Shown here: in pieces, positions 16,445-25,358 of the stretch
Layout: each line of letters starts with the position of its first letter
Numbering within the stretch: position 1 is the first letter of the stretch
Source of the DNA: UBA940 sp964464465
Lineage (GTDB): Bacteria > Bacteroidota > Bacteroidia > Bacteroidales > Rikenellaceae
Reading direction: 5' to 3'
Length of the DNA: 64,000 nt
NCBI GenBank assembly: GCA_964464465.1
Contig: CAYXGF010000003.1
Coordinates: 17,547 to 81,546, forward strand
Translations under genes and position numbers: made by a program
The notes under the pieces: generated by a model
Database searches by the model: none
What the model was told of the DNA's origin: nothing
The model's input: the letters and a program-made list of their open reading frames with translations, nothing else

Positions 16445-17348
16445 CGTTGTCAAGCATTTTGAGATAACTTTCATAACGCGACACCGATACCAGTCCCTCC
16501 TGCACGGCGCTTGTCACGGCGCAGTCCGGTTCGTGCGTGTGGGTGCAGTTGTTGTAGGCGCATCTGCCGGCGTGACGCATGAAGTCGGGAAAGTAGCGGG
16601 CCAGTTCGCAGGCGTCTATATCCATCAGACCGAATCCCTTGATGCCCGGCGTGTCTATTATGCGTCCGTCGCCGGTGCAGTACATGCGGGCGAATGTCGT
16701 GGTGTGCATCCCCTTGTGATGCGAGCGGGATATGCTGCCTGTTCTGATGTCCAGCCCGGGGGCAATGGCCTTCACGAGCGAGGATTTGCCCACTCCGGAG
16801 TTTCCGGCAAGCAGCGTCGTGCGTCCGCGCAGCATGGCGGCGAACTCGCCGACTCCCTCCCCGGTCAGGGCCGAGAGCTGAATCACCCGGTATCCGGCGC
16901 CGGTGTATGTGTCGAGAAATTCATCCAGTTCGGCCGGCGTCTCGCGCGCCAGGTCTATTTTGCCGAGCACTATCACCGGTGGCACTCCGTATGCCTCGCA
17001 CGTGACAAGAAACCGGTCGATGAACTCGCGGCTCGTGACGGGCGAGTGCAGTGTGGCCACTATCGCTGCGGTGTCGAGGTTGGCCGCGATGATGTGCGAC
17101 TCTTTCGACAGATTGGACGCGCGGCGCAGGATGTAGTTGTCGCGCGGAAAAATATCCGTTATCGCGTATTGTCCGTCCTGCTGCGCCTCCCATCGTACGC
17201 GGTCGCCTACGGCCACGGGGTTTGTGCTTCGGGCGCCGCGCAGCCTCAGCCGCCCCCTTATCCGGCATCTTATCTGCGCTCCGTCTTCGGCGAGAAGGGA
17301 GTACCAGCTGCCCGTGCTCTCGATTACTGTCGCATTGCCTTGTTTCAT
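16428..17348 (-). CDS. rsgA: Ribosome small subunit-dependent GTPase A
   Basis: Circularly permuted GTPase that acts in 30S maturation, 306 residues. OB-fold N-domain (about 1-75), then G4 VLGKIDL (127-133), G1 GNSGVGKSS (182-190), G3 DTPG (232-235), and a C-terminal zinc site C263, C268, H270, C276. The order G4-G1-G3 is diagnostic. It overlaps the cvpA stop by four bases (ATGA) and trmH on the other side, so the three likely form an operon. Confidence 0.96.
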   Translation of the reverse strand: MKQGNATVIESTGSWYSLLAEDGAQIRCRIRGRLRLRGARSTNPVAVGDRVRWEAQQDGQYAITDIFPRDNYILRRASNLSKESHIIAANLDTAAIVATLHSPVTSREFIDRFLVTCEAYGVPPVIVLGKIDLARETPAELDEFLDTYTGAGYRVIQLSALTGEGVGEFAAMLRGRTTLLAGNSGVGKSSLVKAIAPGLDIRTGSISRSHHKGMHTTTFARMYCTGDGRIIDTPGIKGFGLMDIDACELARYFPDFMRHAGRCAYNNCTHTHEPDCAVTSAVQEGLVSVSRYESYLKMLDNDDKYR

Positions 17349-17860
17349 GACTGGTGGTTATGCGTATTGTTGTCGTTCAGTATTATTTTGCCGGCCGATT
17401 CGAGGTATGGAAAGACCGTACCGGATATTCGCACTACCGGTCCGTAGAGCCTGGATTGCTGTGCGGCACTCTCTTTGATGATGTTGTTTGAGGAGTCGAT
17501 GCCTGACAGCCATATCAGTATGACGCCTGTGACAAGAGCGGCTTTGAGAGCGGAGAACACCACGCCCAGCAGCGTGTCGAATATACCCAGCCCGGCTATT
17601 TTGAAGAGCCCGCGGGTAAGGCGTCCTATTGCCATCATGACGAGCACGGTGAGCGCGAATACTGCGAAAAAGCCCACGGCAGAGGCCGTGAGTCCTTCCA
17701 GTCCGAGCATGCCGCCGGCCCGGGGACCGAGTGCGAAAGCTGCATGTACGCCAGTCAGCAGCGCGGCTATGCCGATAATCTGCACTATGATTCCTTGTCT
17801 GAATCCGTCCCACACTCCGATGAGCAGCGGTACGGCTATTATGATGTCGAGCCAGTTCAT
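17345..17860 (-). CDS. CvpA family membrane protein
   Basis: 171 residues with four predicted membrane helices (about 3-20, 27-50, 62-85, 100-122) and the family N-terminus 'NWLDIIIAVPLLIGVWDGFRQGII'. CvpA proteins are inner-membrane proteins linked to colicin V production or envelope stress; the exact role is unknown. First gene of the minus-strand run cvpA-rsgA-trmH. Divergent from the GH2-like gene. Confidence 0.88.
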   Translation of the reverse strand: MNWLDIIIAVPLLIGVWDGFRQGIIVQIIGIAALLTGVHAAFALGPRAGGMLGLEGLTASAVGFFAVFALTVLVMMAIGRLTRGLFKIAGLGIFDTLLGVVFSALKAALVTGVILIWLSGIDSSNNIIKESAAQQSRLYGPVVRISGTVFPYLESAGKIILNDNNTHNHQS

Positions 17861-17907
17861 TCGTCTATTTAATCCTACGAAAATAAGGATAATTTTTCAT
17901 TTATTTT

Positions 17908-17915
17908 TAACTTTG
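17908..17915 (+). promoter_or_regulatory. -7 element of GH2-like gene
   Basis: TAACTTTG matches TAnnTTTG. No clear TTG is found at the expected spacing; 53 bases separate it from the ATG. Confidence 0.5.
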
Positions 17916-17968
17916 TGGCAAATCGGACGAAATAGGTTTAAGATTCGTTGTTTTTAGATGATTTTACG

Positions 17969-19984
17969 ATGAAACGTCATATCGCTATAATTCTTTTTGT
18001 TGTCAGTGTAGTCAGCCTGTCGGCCCGCGAGGTGGTAACCATCAACCGCGACTGGAAATTCTTTACCAACAGCGAGACGAGCAGCGACAAATCCATGCTT
18101 GTCGATTTGCCGCATACGTGGAACAACGATGCCCTGAGCGGCCGGCGCGATTATTTCCGCGGCATAGGCAACTATCTGAAAAGCGTCGACATCCCCTCCT
18201 CGTGGGAGGGCCGGCGGGTGTTCCTGCTTGTCGAAGGCTCGTCCACCGTCACCGACATCATGCTCAACGGCAGGCATATCTGCGAGCACCGCGGGGCGAG
18301 CACGGCTTTCTCGTGCGAGATAACCGATGCGCTGCGTTACGGCGCCGGGAATGTGTTCTGGATAATGGTCAACAACTCGCCGCGCATGGATATACTCCCG
18401 ACGGCAGGCGAGGCCAATGTCTACGGCGGAATATATCGGGGTATAAAACTCATCGTTACGGACGACGTTGCGTTCAGCCCTCTGGAAGATGCCTCGCAGG
18501 GCGTTTACATACAGACTTCGGACGTCACGCGCCGAAGGGTCGAAGGCCGGGCGGTGGTGAATGTCACCTCGCGGAAAGGCATTCCGCAGGACAGCTATCT
18601 GAGAATGCGTCTTGTGGACGGCAACGGCTCCATATCGTTGCAGAGCGTGGCCGACATAGCGGCCGGTACGCGCGGCAGCTGGCATGTCGAGCTTCCTTTC
18701 GTATTGGAGAATCCGCAGTTGTGGGACGGGGTGAGGAATCCGTATCTGTACAGGGCCGAGTTCTCGCTCGTTTCGGGATCCACGGTTCTGGATTCCGTGA
18801 CCTTCGATACCGGATTCCGCAGCTACGAGGTGACCGACAGCGGATTCGTGCTCAACGGCCGAAAGTATCCGGTGCGAGGAGTGGTGATGCACAAGGACAG
18901 GGTCATGGTCGGCCCTGCGGTCACACCGATGCAGATAGAGGAGGATTTCAACATAGTGACGGAGATGGGGGCCAATGCCGTGAGGGTGGCCGGAGGACGT
19001 CATGCCGATTATTTCTATGACCTGTGCGACCAGGCCGGCGTGATAGTATGGACCGACTTGCCGTTTACCGGAGCCACGTACTATACCGACAAGGCATTCA
19101 TAAACTCTCGCAGTTTCAAGGAGAACGGGCGGCAGCAGCTGCGCGAGATGATTAATCAGCTCTACAATCATCCGTCCATATTCTTCTGGGGACTGTTCTC
19201 GGATGTCTCCTACCGCGGCGACGATCCGGTGCCATATATCACGGAGCTGGACTCCGTCGCGCACGGAATGGACCCTTCGCGCAGGACCATTGCGGCGAGC
19301 AATCAGGACGGCGGAATAAACAATATCACTGATTTGATTGTTTTCGACCATTCGTTCGGCTGGTCGGAGGGATTGCCGGACGACATTCTTGTCTGGAAGG
19401 AGATGATGAGGCGTAAATGGAGCACACTGAAATACGGCCTGAGCTATGCCGCCGGCGGTTCCGTTTTCCAGCAGGACGAGACGCTTGCCCGTCCGGTGAT
19501 GCTCAGCAACCGTCATCCGGAGGGGTGGCACACATATTTTCACGAGCGGTATTTCCTGAATGCGGCGTGCGACTCCACGATATGGGGAGTCTGGGTGGGC
19601 AACATGTTCGATTTCGGCGCTGTCGGCCGGCAGTGGGGCGACGGCAAGGGTACGAACGATTACGGACTGGTGACGTTCGACCGCAAGGACCGCAAGGATG
19701 CCTATTATCTGTACAAGGCCAACTGGAATGAATCCGAACCGTTCATATATATTGCGGAAAAACGCCGCGATACGCGTTCATCGACCGTGCAGACGGTGAA
19801 GGTATATTCCAATCAGGCGGAGGTGGAACTGCTTGTCAATAACAAGAGCGCAGGAACGAGAACCGGCGAGCACGGAGTGTTCATATGGGAGGACGTGGAG
19901 CTTCGCGGCGGAATAAACCGTCTGGAAGCGCGTTCCGGATGGGCTTCCGACAAGACCGTCTTGAATGTCGTTCAGGGCAGATAG
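17969..19984 (+). CDS. Glycoside hydrolase family 2 protein, catalytic glutamates apparently lost
   Basis: 671 residues with signal peptide MKRHIAIILFVVSVVSLSA. It has the GH2 order: jelly-roll sugar-binding domain (about 25-190, with 'GGIYRGIKLIV'), Ig-like domain, TIM barrel from about 285 ('GVVMHKD'), and a C-terminal beta domain ('VKVYSNQAEVELLVNN'). Active members read FWG(L/I)xNE for the acid/base and (I/L)SEYGAG for the nucleophile; here these positions read FFWGLFSD (S411, D412) and GLSYAAGG (S492 in place of Glu). The fold thus seems intact while both glutamates are replaced. It may be a carbohydrate-binding pseudoenzyme or use another mechanism. A TTG 21 bases upstream is possible but would spoil the signal peptide. 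Not in a clear polysaccharide locus. Confidence 0.8.
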   Translation: MKRHIAIILFVVSVVSLSAREVVTINRDWKFFTNSETSSDKSMLVDLPHTWNNDALSGRRDYFRGIGNYLKSVDIPSSWEGRRVFLLVEGSSTVTDIMLNGRHICEHRGASTAFSCEITDALRYGAGNVFWIMVNNSPRMDILPTAGEANVYGGIYRGIKLIVTDDVAFSPLEDASQGVYIQTSDVTRRRVEGRAVVNVTSRKGIPQDSYLRMRLVDGNGSISLQSVADIAAGTRGSWHVELPFVLENPQLWDGVRNPYLYRAEFSLVSGSTVLDSVTFDTGFRSYEVTDSGFVLNGRKYPVRGVVMHKDRVMVGPAVTPMQIEEDFNIVTEMGANAVRVAGGRHADYFYDLCDQAGVIVWTDLPFTGATYYTDKAFINSRSFKENGRQQLREMINQLYNHPSIFFWGLFSDVSYRGDDPVPYITELDSVAHGMDPSRRTIAASNQDGGINNITDLIVFDHSFGWSEGLPDDILVWKEMMRRKWSTLKYGLSYAAGGSVFQQDETLARPVMLSNRHPEGWHTYFHERYFLNAACDSTIWGVWVGNMFDFGAVGRQWGDGKGTNDYGLVTFDRKDRKDAYYLYKANWNESEPFIYIAEKRRDTRSSTVQTVKVYSNQAEVELLVNNKSAGTRTGEHGVFIWEDVELRGGINRLEARSGWASDKTVLNVVQGR

Positions 19985-20041
19985 GTCTGTGCCGACCGGG
20001 GTCCGGGGTTCTGCCTCCGCCGGTTGAGTCCGGATGACGGT

Positions 20042-20668
20042 TCAGATGCTGGCTGCCAATGCGGATGGCGGAATCTGTTCGATGTATTGTCTGCTGAGCG
20101 GCCCTTCCGAAAAAATCAAATCCAGAATAGACATGTTTGCGGCGAACGGCATTCTGTCGCTGAACACCTGCGTGTAGGGCGGCAGCATGTCAGGGTAGCA
20201 GAGAGTCTGCGCTTTCTTGTCCCGGAGGTCGACAAGGCCGGGGGCGGGGGAGATGTATCCGTCCGAGAGTCCGGCCTCTTTGTCACTGCCCAGTATCTTT
20301 AAGACCGTGTGCGTGTATTCCAGGTTCAAGTCTATGAGGAAATCGAATCTGCGGGTGTAGAAGGGTTCGAATGCGGATTCGTAGAAGTCGAAATACGGCG
20401 AGTTGCGGTAGGCCGACACTATCGAGTTCCAGTGTCTGTGCTGCCAGCGTTTGGAGTAGTCGATTCTTACGTCGCGCGTGAGCATGCGGCTGCCGCGGCC
20501 GCAGACGTTGACGCTGAGTGTGAGCACACCTGCGGCGCAGACTATGCTCTGCCTGTTGCGCATGCTCTGTTTCACCCAGTTCTCGTGCACGTCGATTATG
20601 CAGTGCTCTCTCAGGAGACGGGCGTAGTAGCCGATGTCTCCGGCATATGTTATCGGCAGTATCGTCAT
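20042..20668 (-). CDS. WbqC family protein
   Basis: 208 residues. The N-terminus 'ILPITYAGDIGYYARLL' and 'VHENWVKQSMRNRQSI' followed by 'DYSKRWQHRHWNSIVSAYRNSPYFDFY' are typical of WbqC-like proteins, named from O-antigen loci and of unknown catalytic function. No signal peptide. Its ATG overlaps the ispG stop by four bases, so it is co-transcribed with ispG; convergent with the GH2-like gene, 57 bases apart. Confidence 0.82.
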   Translation of the reverse strand: MTILPITYAGDIGYYARLLREHCIIDVHENWVKQSMRNRQSIVCAAGVLTLSVNVCGRGSRMLTRDVRIDYSKRWQHRHWNSIVSAYRNSPYFDFYESAFEPFYTRRFDFLIDLNLEYTHTVLKILGSDKEAGLSDGYISPAPGLVDLRDKKAQTLCYPDMLPPYTQVFSDRMPFAANMSILDLIFSEGPLSRQYIEQIPPSALAASI

Positions 20669-22233
20669 AGGGCTGGTTCGACCCAGCGGCCGTCTTTTTT
20701 GAGCAGCGCGACCAGACAGTCGAGTGCCCGTTCCTGTTCGATTCCTTTGAGGATGACCTCCGTGCCGCGGTACAGCGTTATGCGTCCCGGTCCGGCACCG
20801 ACGTATCCGTAATCCGCGTCAGCCATTTCGCCGGGGCCGTTGACTATGCAGCCCATGACGCCTATTTTCAGACCGGGAATATGTCCTGTGCGGCGTTTGA
20901 TACGTTCCAGCGTGTTTTCCAAATCGTACAGCGTGCGGCCGCATCCCGGGCAGGCTATGTACTCCGTGCGGGACATGCGTACGCGGGCGGCTTGAAGTAT
21001 GGACAGCGATATCTCGTCGATGACGCTCTGCTCTACGCTGTCGCATTCCAGATACATTCCGTCGGCGAGCCCGTCCAGAAACATGACGCCGAAATCCGCC
21101 GCTGCCATGACAGCCAGACGCTGAGGATCGGAGCAGCTGTACCGGCGGTGTATGATGACCGGCCTCATGTCGCCTGCCGCACTCATGTTGAGTATGGCCG
21201 AGCGCCATTCGGCTATCGGATTCTCTGTGACTGCGCCCGCAACCACTATCCTGTCGCCCAGCACGGCGCGTTGCGCGGCTGTCAGCTCGGAATATATCGC
21301 CGGTGTGCCGCCACCGCCGATGCCTTCTGTCGCGCGGCTTGCGCGCGGCCTGTATTCGTAGGCCGAGAACAGCGCCGGGTCTTTCACCTGCGAAATCTCC
21401 TCATGGCCCGCTCGTGCGGCGAAGTATTCGGTAAGCATGAGCGCTACCGGAATCTCGTTTTCGGGAGCCTCGGTGAGCGAGACGCGTATCGTGTCGCCTA
21501 TTCCGTCGGCCAGCAGCGCACCTATGCCCACGGCTGACTTGATGCGTCCGTCCAGACCGTTTCCGGCCTCGGTGACTCCGAGATGCAGCGGGTAGTCCAT
21601 CCCCCGCTTGTTCATCTCCTTGACCAGCAGCCGGTAGGCGTGTACCATCACGCGGGTGTTGCTCGATTTCATCGAAACCACCACCTGGTCGAAGTCGCGT
21701 CTGCGGCACTGTTCCAGAAACTCCATTGCCGAGGCGACCATTCCCTGCGGCGTATCGCCGTAGAGGGCTGTCATGCGCTCGGACAGCGAACCGTGGTTGA
21801 CCCCTATGCGGAGCGCAGTGCCGTGAGCCCTGCATTTTTCAATCAGAAGGTCGAACTCCCCGCCCGCATCGTTGTAGTTGCCGGGGTTTATCCGGACCTT
21901 CTCGACAGCCTCTGCGGCAATCGACGCCACGGAAGGCAGAAAATGTATGTCGGCCACAAGAGCCACGTCGTCGGTTGTCCGGTACAGCTGCCGGTGTATC
22001 TCTTTCAGGTTTTCGGCCTGCCTGCGCCCCTGTGCCGTGAGTCTTACGATGCGGCCTCCGGCGCGGTGTATGCGGAGTATCTGGTCGACCGACGCGGAGG
22101 TGTCGAGCGTCGAGGTAGAGGTCATGGACTGTACGGCGACGGGGTTGCCGGCGCCTATTTCGATGCGGCCGATTCTTACCGCCGAAGTGTGGCGGCGGCG
22201 GTACCGCGTGAGTGATTCGCAAAATCCGGGCAT
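20665..22233 (-). CDS. ispG: 4-hydroxy-3-methylbut-2-enyl diphosphate synthase (flavodoxin/ferredoxin)
   Basis: MEP-pathway iron-sulfur enzyme making HMBPP, 522 residues. The N-terminal TIM barrel carries 'PVAVQSMTSTSTLDT', 'ADIHFLPSVA', 'KVRINPGN' and 'GVNHGSLSERM'. The 4Fe-4S domain has PGCG and GVMGCIVNGPGE, ending in a conserved Glu. A middle insertion (about 270-400) is expected in Bacteroidota and plant forms; it looks short compared with my memory of Bacteroides homologues. Start ATG 22233 follows the promoter-like TATATTTG; the open frame upstream is an antisense shadow of recG. Confidence 0.95.
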   Translation of the reverse strand: MPGFCESLTRYRRRHTSAVRIGRIEIGAGNPVAVQSMTSTSTLDTSASVDQILRIHRAGGRIVRLTAQGRRQAENLKEIHRQLYRTTDDVALVADIHFLPSVASIAAEAVEKVRINPGNYNDAGGEFDLLIEKCRAHGTALRIGVNHGSLSERMTALYGDTPQGMVASAMEFLEQCRRRDFDQVVVSMKSSNTRVMVHAYRLLVKEMNKRGMDYPLHLGVTEAGNGLDGRIKSAVGIGALLADGIGDTIRVSLTEAPENEIPVALMLTEYFAARAGHEEISQVKDPALFSAYEYRPRASRATEGIGGGGTPAIYSELTAAQRAVLGDRIVVAGAVTENPIAEWRSAILNMSAAGDMRPVIIHRRYSCSDPQRLAVMAAADFGVMFLDGLADGMYLECDSVEQSVIDEISLSILQAARVRMSRTEYIACPGCGRTLYDLENTLERIKRRTGHIPGLKIGVMGCIVNGPGEMADADYGYVGAGPGRITLYRGTEVILKGIEQERALDCLVALLKKDGRWVEPAL

Positions 22234-22257
22234 AATCTTGTAGTGCGTATTATCACG

Positions 22258-22284
22258 CAAATATACGTTTTTTTCATAACTTTG
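22258..22284. promoter_or_regulatory. Back-to-back -7 elements for ispG and recG
   Basis: On the minus strand TATATTTG at 22258-22265 serves ispG. On the plus strand TAACTTTG at 22277-22284 serves recG. Only 11 bases separate them, so the two promoters overlap and may compete. The -33 elements are not clear. Confidence 0.6.
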
Positions 22285-22296
22285 AGGCGATAAATC

Positions 22297-24426
22297 ATGA
22301 GTATGGATTCCGACATAAGATTTCTCGATTCCGACATCAAGTATCTGCACGGAGTCGGAGCTGCGCGGGCGGCTATGCTTGCCCGCGAGCTGGGAATCTC
22401 TACGTTCTCGGATTTGCTTTACTACTTCCCGTTCCGGTACATCGACCGTTCGCGTATCTACCGCATATCCGAACTCACCGAGCAGATGAGCGGCTCCTAT
22501 GTCCAGCTGCGCGTGCGCGTGCTGTCTAAGAATTTTGCCGGAGAAGGCCGCCGGCAGCGTCTCTGCGTGACGGTCTCCGACGGGGCCTCGACAGCCGAAC
22601 TGGTGTGGTTCCAGGGTGCGCAGTGGATTGAGAAGCGTCTTGAAACGGGTCGTGAGTATGTCGTTTTCGGACGGCCTAACTTCTATCGCGGGATGCTCAG
22701 CATGGTGCATCCGGAGGTTGAGTCTACGCTTTCCGCGTCGGAGCGCCCTGCCGCCATGTTGCAGGGTGTGTACGGCACCACCGAGAAACTGACATCCATG
22801 CAGCTCGGCACCAAGGGCATTTACGGTTTGCAGGCCTCGCTGTGGAAGATTGCGCAGCCGCATATCGTCGAGACGCTGCCGGACGCCATACGTGAGGAGT
22901 TCGGCCTTATAACTCTGCGCCAGGCTCTGTACAACATACATTTTCCGCAGAACCACGATTTGCTCCGCCGGGCCGAATACAGGCTAAAATTCGACGAGCT
23001 GCTCGGCATTCAGCTCGGCATAATGTCCCGCCGTTGCACGCGCAAGACATCTGCCGTGGGTTTCATGTTCAACCGTGTGGGAGACAAGTTCGGCACGTTC
23101 TACAACGAGCGGCTTCCCTTTCCGCTGACCGGAGCCCAGAAACGCGTGGTGCGGGAGATTCGGAGCGATACGGTTTCGGGGCACCAGATGAACCGCCTGT
23201 TGCAGGGGGATGTCGGAAGCGGCAAGACACTGGTGGCGCTTCTGAGCATGCTGCTTGCCGCCGACAACGGTTTTCAGTCGTGCATGATGGCGCCGACGGA
23301 GATTCTTGCCCGGCAGCATTACGCCTCGATAAAACGGATGCTGGGCGAGAGCGACGTTACCGTCGACGTGCTTACCGGTGCCACCCGAACGGCGGAGCGG
23401 CGGCAGATACTGGAACGTGCGGCGGCCGGACAGACGGATATACTGATAGGCACGCATGCTCTTATAGAGGACAGGGTGCGCTTTGCCGACCTCGGGCTTG
23501 TGGTGATAGACGAGCAGCACAGGTTCGGGGTAGAGCAGCGGGCGAGGCTGTGGACCAAGAATGAGCGTCCGCCGCACATACTCGTCATGACGGCTACGCC
23601 TATTCCGCGGACGCTGGCCATGACGCTTTACGGCGATCTGGATGTGTCGGTGATAGATGAGTTGCCGCCGGGACGTCAGCCGGTCAAAACGCTTCATCAG
23701 AGTGATGCGGCGCGTCCTTCGCTCTACTCCTTCATGCGTCGGGAGATTGCCTCCGGAAGGCAGGTATATGTTGTATATCCTCTCATCAAGGAGTCCGAGA
23801 AAATGGACTACAAGGATTTGGAGGCGGGTTACGAGAGTATCGTGGCGCAGTTTCCGGAGCCGCAGTACAGGACCGTCATGGTGCATGGCAAGATGAAGCC
23901 GGACGAGAAGCAGAGGGTGATGGAGGAGTTCAAGCGCGGAGAGGCCGACATAATGGTCGCTACCTCGGTTATCGAGGTCGGGGTCGATGTTCCGAACGCC
24001 ACGGTGATGGTCATAGAGAGCGCCGAGCGGTTCGGCCTTTCGCAGCTGCATCAGCTTCGCGGACGTGTAGGCCGCGGCACGGGGCAGTCCTATTGCGTGC
24101 TTATGAGCGGCAGCAAGCTGTCGTCGGATGCCCGCAAGAGGCTCGATGCTATGGTCGAGACATCCGACGGATTCAGACTCTCGGAGCTCGATATGAAGCT
24201 GCGCGGCTCGGGCGATTTGAGCGGTACGCAGCAAAGCGGTATGGCGTTTGTTCTGAAAATAGCCAATCTGAGCAAGGATGCGGCCATAATAGAGATTACG
24301 CGCAGTCTGGCCGGGCGGGTGCTGGATGCCGACCCGAGGTTGGAGACGCCCGCATACGGATTGCTCAGGCTGTTGAAGAGCCGATACGAAAATTCCGCCG
24401 GCCGTGATTTCAGTATGATTTCGTGA
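22297..24426 (+). CDS. recG: ATP-dependent DNA helicase RecG
   Basis: Branch-migrating helicase that reverses stalled forks, 709 residues. The N-terminal wedge (OB) domain begins with the family helix-hairpin 'LHGVGAARAAMLARELG' and 'LLYYFPFRYIDRS'. The helicase part shows Walker A GDVGSGKT near 304-311, DEQH near 404, ATPIPRT, and motif VI 'LHQLRGRVGRG'. The C-terminal TRG region is present. Full length. The stop overlaps the next gene's possible GTG. Confidence 0.97.
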   Translation: MSMDSDIRFLDSDIKYLHGVGAARAAMLARELGISTFSDLLYYFPFRYIDRSRIYRISELTEQMSGSYVQLRVRVLSKNFAGEGRRQRLCVTVSDGASTAELVWFQGAQWIEKRLETGREYVVFGRPNFYRGMLSMVHPEVESTLSASERPAAMLQGVYGTTEKLTSMQLGTKGIYGLQASLWKIAQPHIVETLPDAIREEFGLITLRQALYNIHFPQNHDLLRRAEYRLKFDELLGIQLGIMSRRCTRKTSAVGFMFNRVGDKFGTFYNERLPFPLTGAQKRVVREIRSDTVSGHQMNRLLQGDVGSGKTLVALLSMLLAADNGFQSCMMAPTEILARQHYASIKRMLGESDVTVDVLTGATRTAERRQILERAAAGQTDILIGTHALIEDRVRFADLGLVVIDEQHRFGVEQRARLWTKNERPPHILVMTATPIPRTLAMTLYGDLDVSVIDELPPGRQPVKTLHQSDAARPSLYSFMRREIASGRQVYVVYPLIKESEKMDYKDLEAGYESIVAQFPEPQYRTVMVHGKMKPDEKQRVMEEFKRGEADIMVATSVIEVGVDVPNATVMVIESAERFGLSQLHQLRGRVGRGTGQSYCVLMSGSKLSSDARKRLDAMVETSDGFRLSELDMKLRGSGDLSGTQQSGMAFVLKIANLSKDAAIIEITRSLAGRVLDADPRLETPAYGLLRLLKSRYENSAGRDFSMIS

Positions 24427-24431
24427 GGTTT

Positions 24432-25238
24432 ATGAAGAATATATTTTCAACGTTCGCCGCGGTTCTGTCTTTTGTCGCGGTCTATGCCGGAAGGCCGGTC
24501 GCCTTCGCCGACGGGGAGAAGCTCGTATATGCTGTCAGCTACCGGGCGAAGATGGTTCCCAATACTGTCGTCGGGCGTGCCACGCTCGAATGCGCCGTCG
24601 AGACGGACGGGCAGGGAACGGTCTATAAAATAACCGCCAACGGGCGGACGCTGCCGTTCTTCCGCTGGTTTTTCGATTTGGACGATACGTATGTCAGCCG
24701 TATGGACTCCGCAACGCTCAGGCCCGTGTCTCTCGACGTGAGTCTGTCGGAGAACGGTTACGGCTTCCGAGCGCGTTATATGTACGACTGGAATGCCGGA
24801 GTTATGCGCAGCGTCTACAAGAATAAACGCTGGGCGGAGGAGCGCAGAAAAGAGCAGAACCTGTCCGCGGACAGCTTCGATGCCGTGGCGCTGTTCTACA
24901 ATCTGCGGCAGAAGGATTTCGACGGTTTCGGGCCGGGCCAGAGGCATGTGCTGCATCTGGTGCTGGAAGATACGGTGCGGACGATAGGGTACAGTTTCCT
25001 GGGCCGCGACGAGGTGAAGATACGCGGTCTGGGCCGCTTCGGCGCACTGAAATTCAGGTGTCAGATTGCCACCTCCTCTGCCGAAAGTTTCGAGGACGGC
25101 TCCGAGTTCACGCTCTGGATTTCGGATGACGACAACCGTATTCCGCTGCTTATAGAATCTCCGGTCAGGGTGGGCAGTGTGCGGGCCGTGCTGCGCGAGT
25201 ACGACGGTGTGCGGCACCGCCTGGCCTTGAAGGAGTGA
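24432..25238 (+). CDS. DUF3108 domain protein, exported
   Basis: 268 residues with signal peptide MKNIFSTFAAVLSFVAVYAG. The family pattern 'ADGEKLVYAVSYRAKMVPNTVVGRATL' and the C-terminal 'TLWISDDDNRIPLLIESPVRVGSVRA' match DUF3108, a periplasmic beta-rich family of unknown function. ATG 24432 is chosen over GTG 24423, which overlaps recG and adds little. Starts right after recG and probably shares its transcript. Confidence 0.85.
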   Translation: MKNIFSTFAAVLSFVAVYAGRPVAFADGEKLVYAVSYRAKMVPNTVVGRATLECAVETDGQGTVYKITANGRTLPFFRWFFDLDDTYVSRMDSATLRPVSLDVSLSENGYGFRARYMYDWNAGVMRSVYKNKRWAEERRKEQNLSADSFDAVALFYNLRQKDFDGFGPGQRHVLHLVLEDTVRTIGYSFLGRDEVKIRGLGRFGALKFRCQIATSSAESFEDGSEFTLWISDDDNRIPLLIESPVRVGSVRAVLREYDGVRHRLALKE

Positions 25239-25325
25239 CAGGGCTCGAAAATCACTTTTACAATAAAAATGGCTCCGGACGGCAAAAATACAGTGCGGAC
25301 GGTCGTGTTTCTGTGGAAAAGTTAG

Positions 25326-25333
25326 TATTTTTG
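25326..25333 (+). promoter_or_regulatory. -7 element of the TPR gene
   Basis: TATTTTTG matches TAnnTTTG, 25 bases before the ATG at 25359. The -33 element is not clear. Confidence 0.5.
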
Positions 25334-25358
25334 CCCTAACATGTAAAGAAGTGCGGTT

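Noticed and set aside
22984..24234. 416-codon antisense frame in recG
   Set aside because: Shadow of the recG helicase domain.
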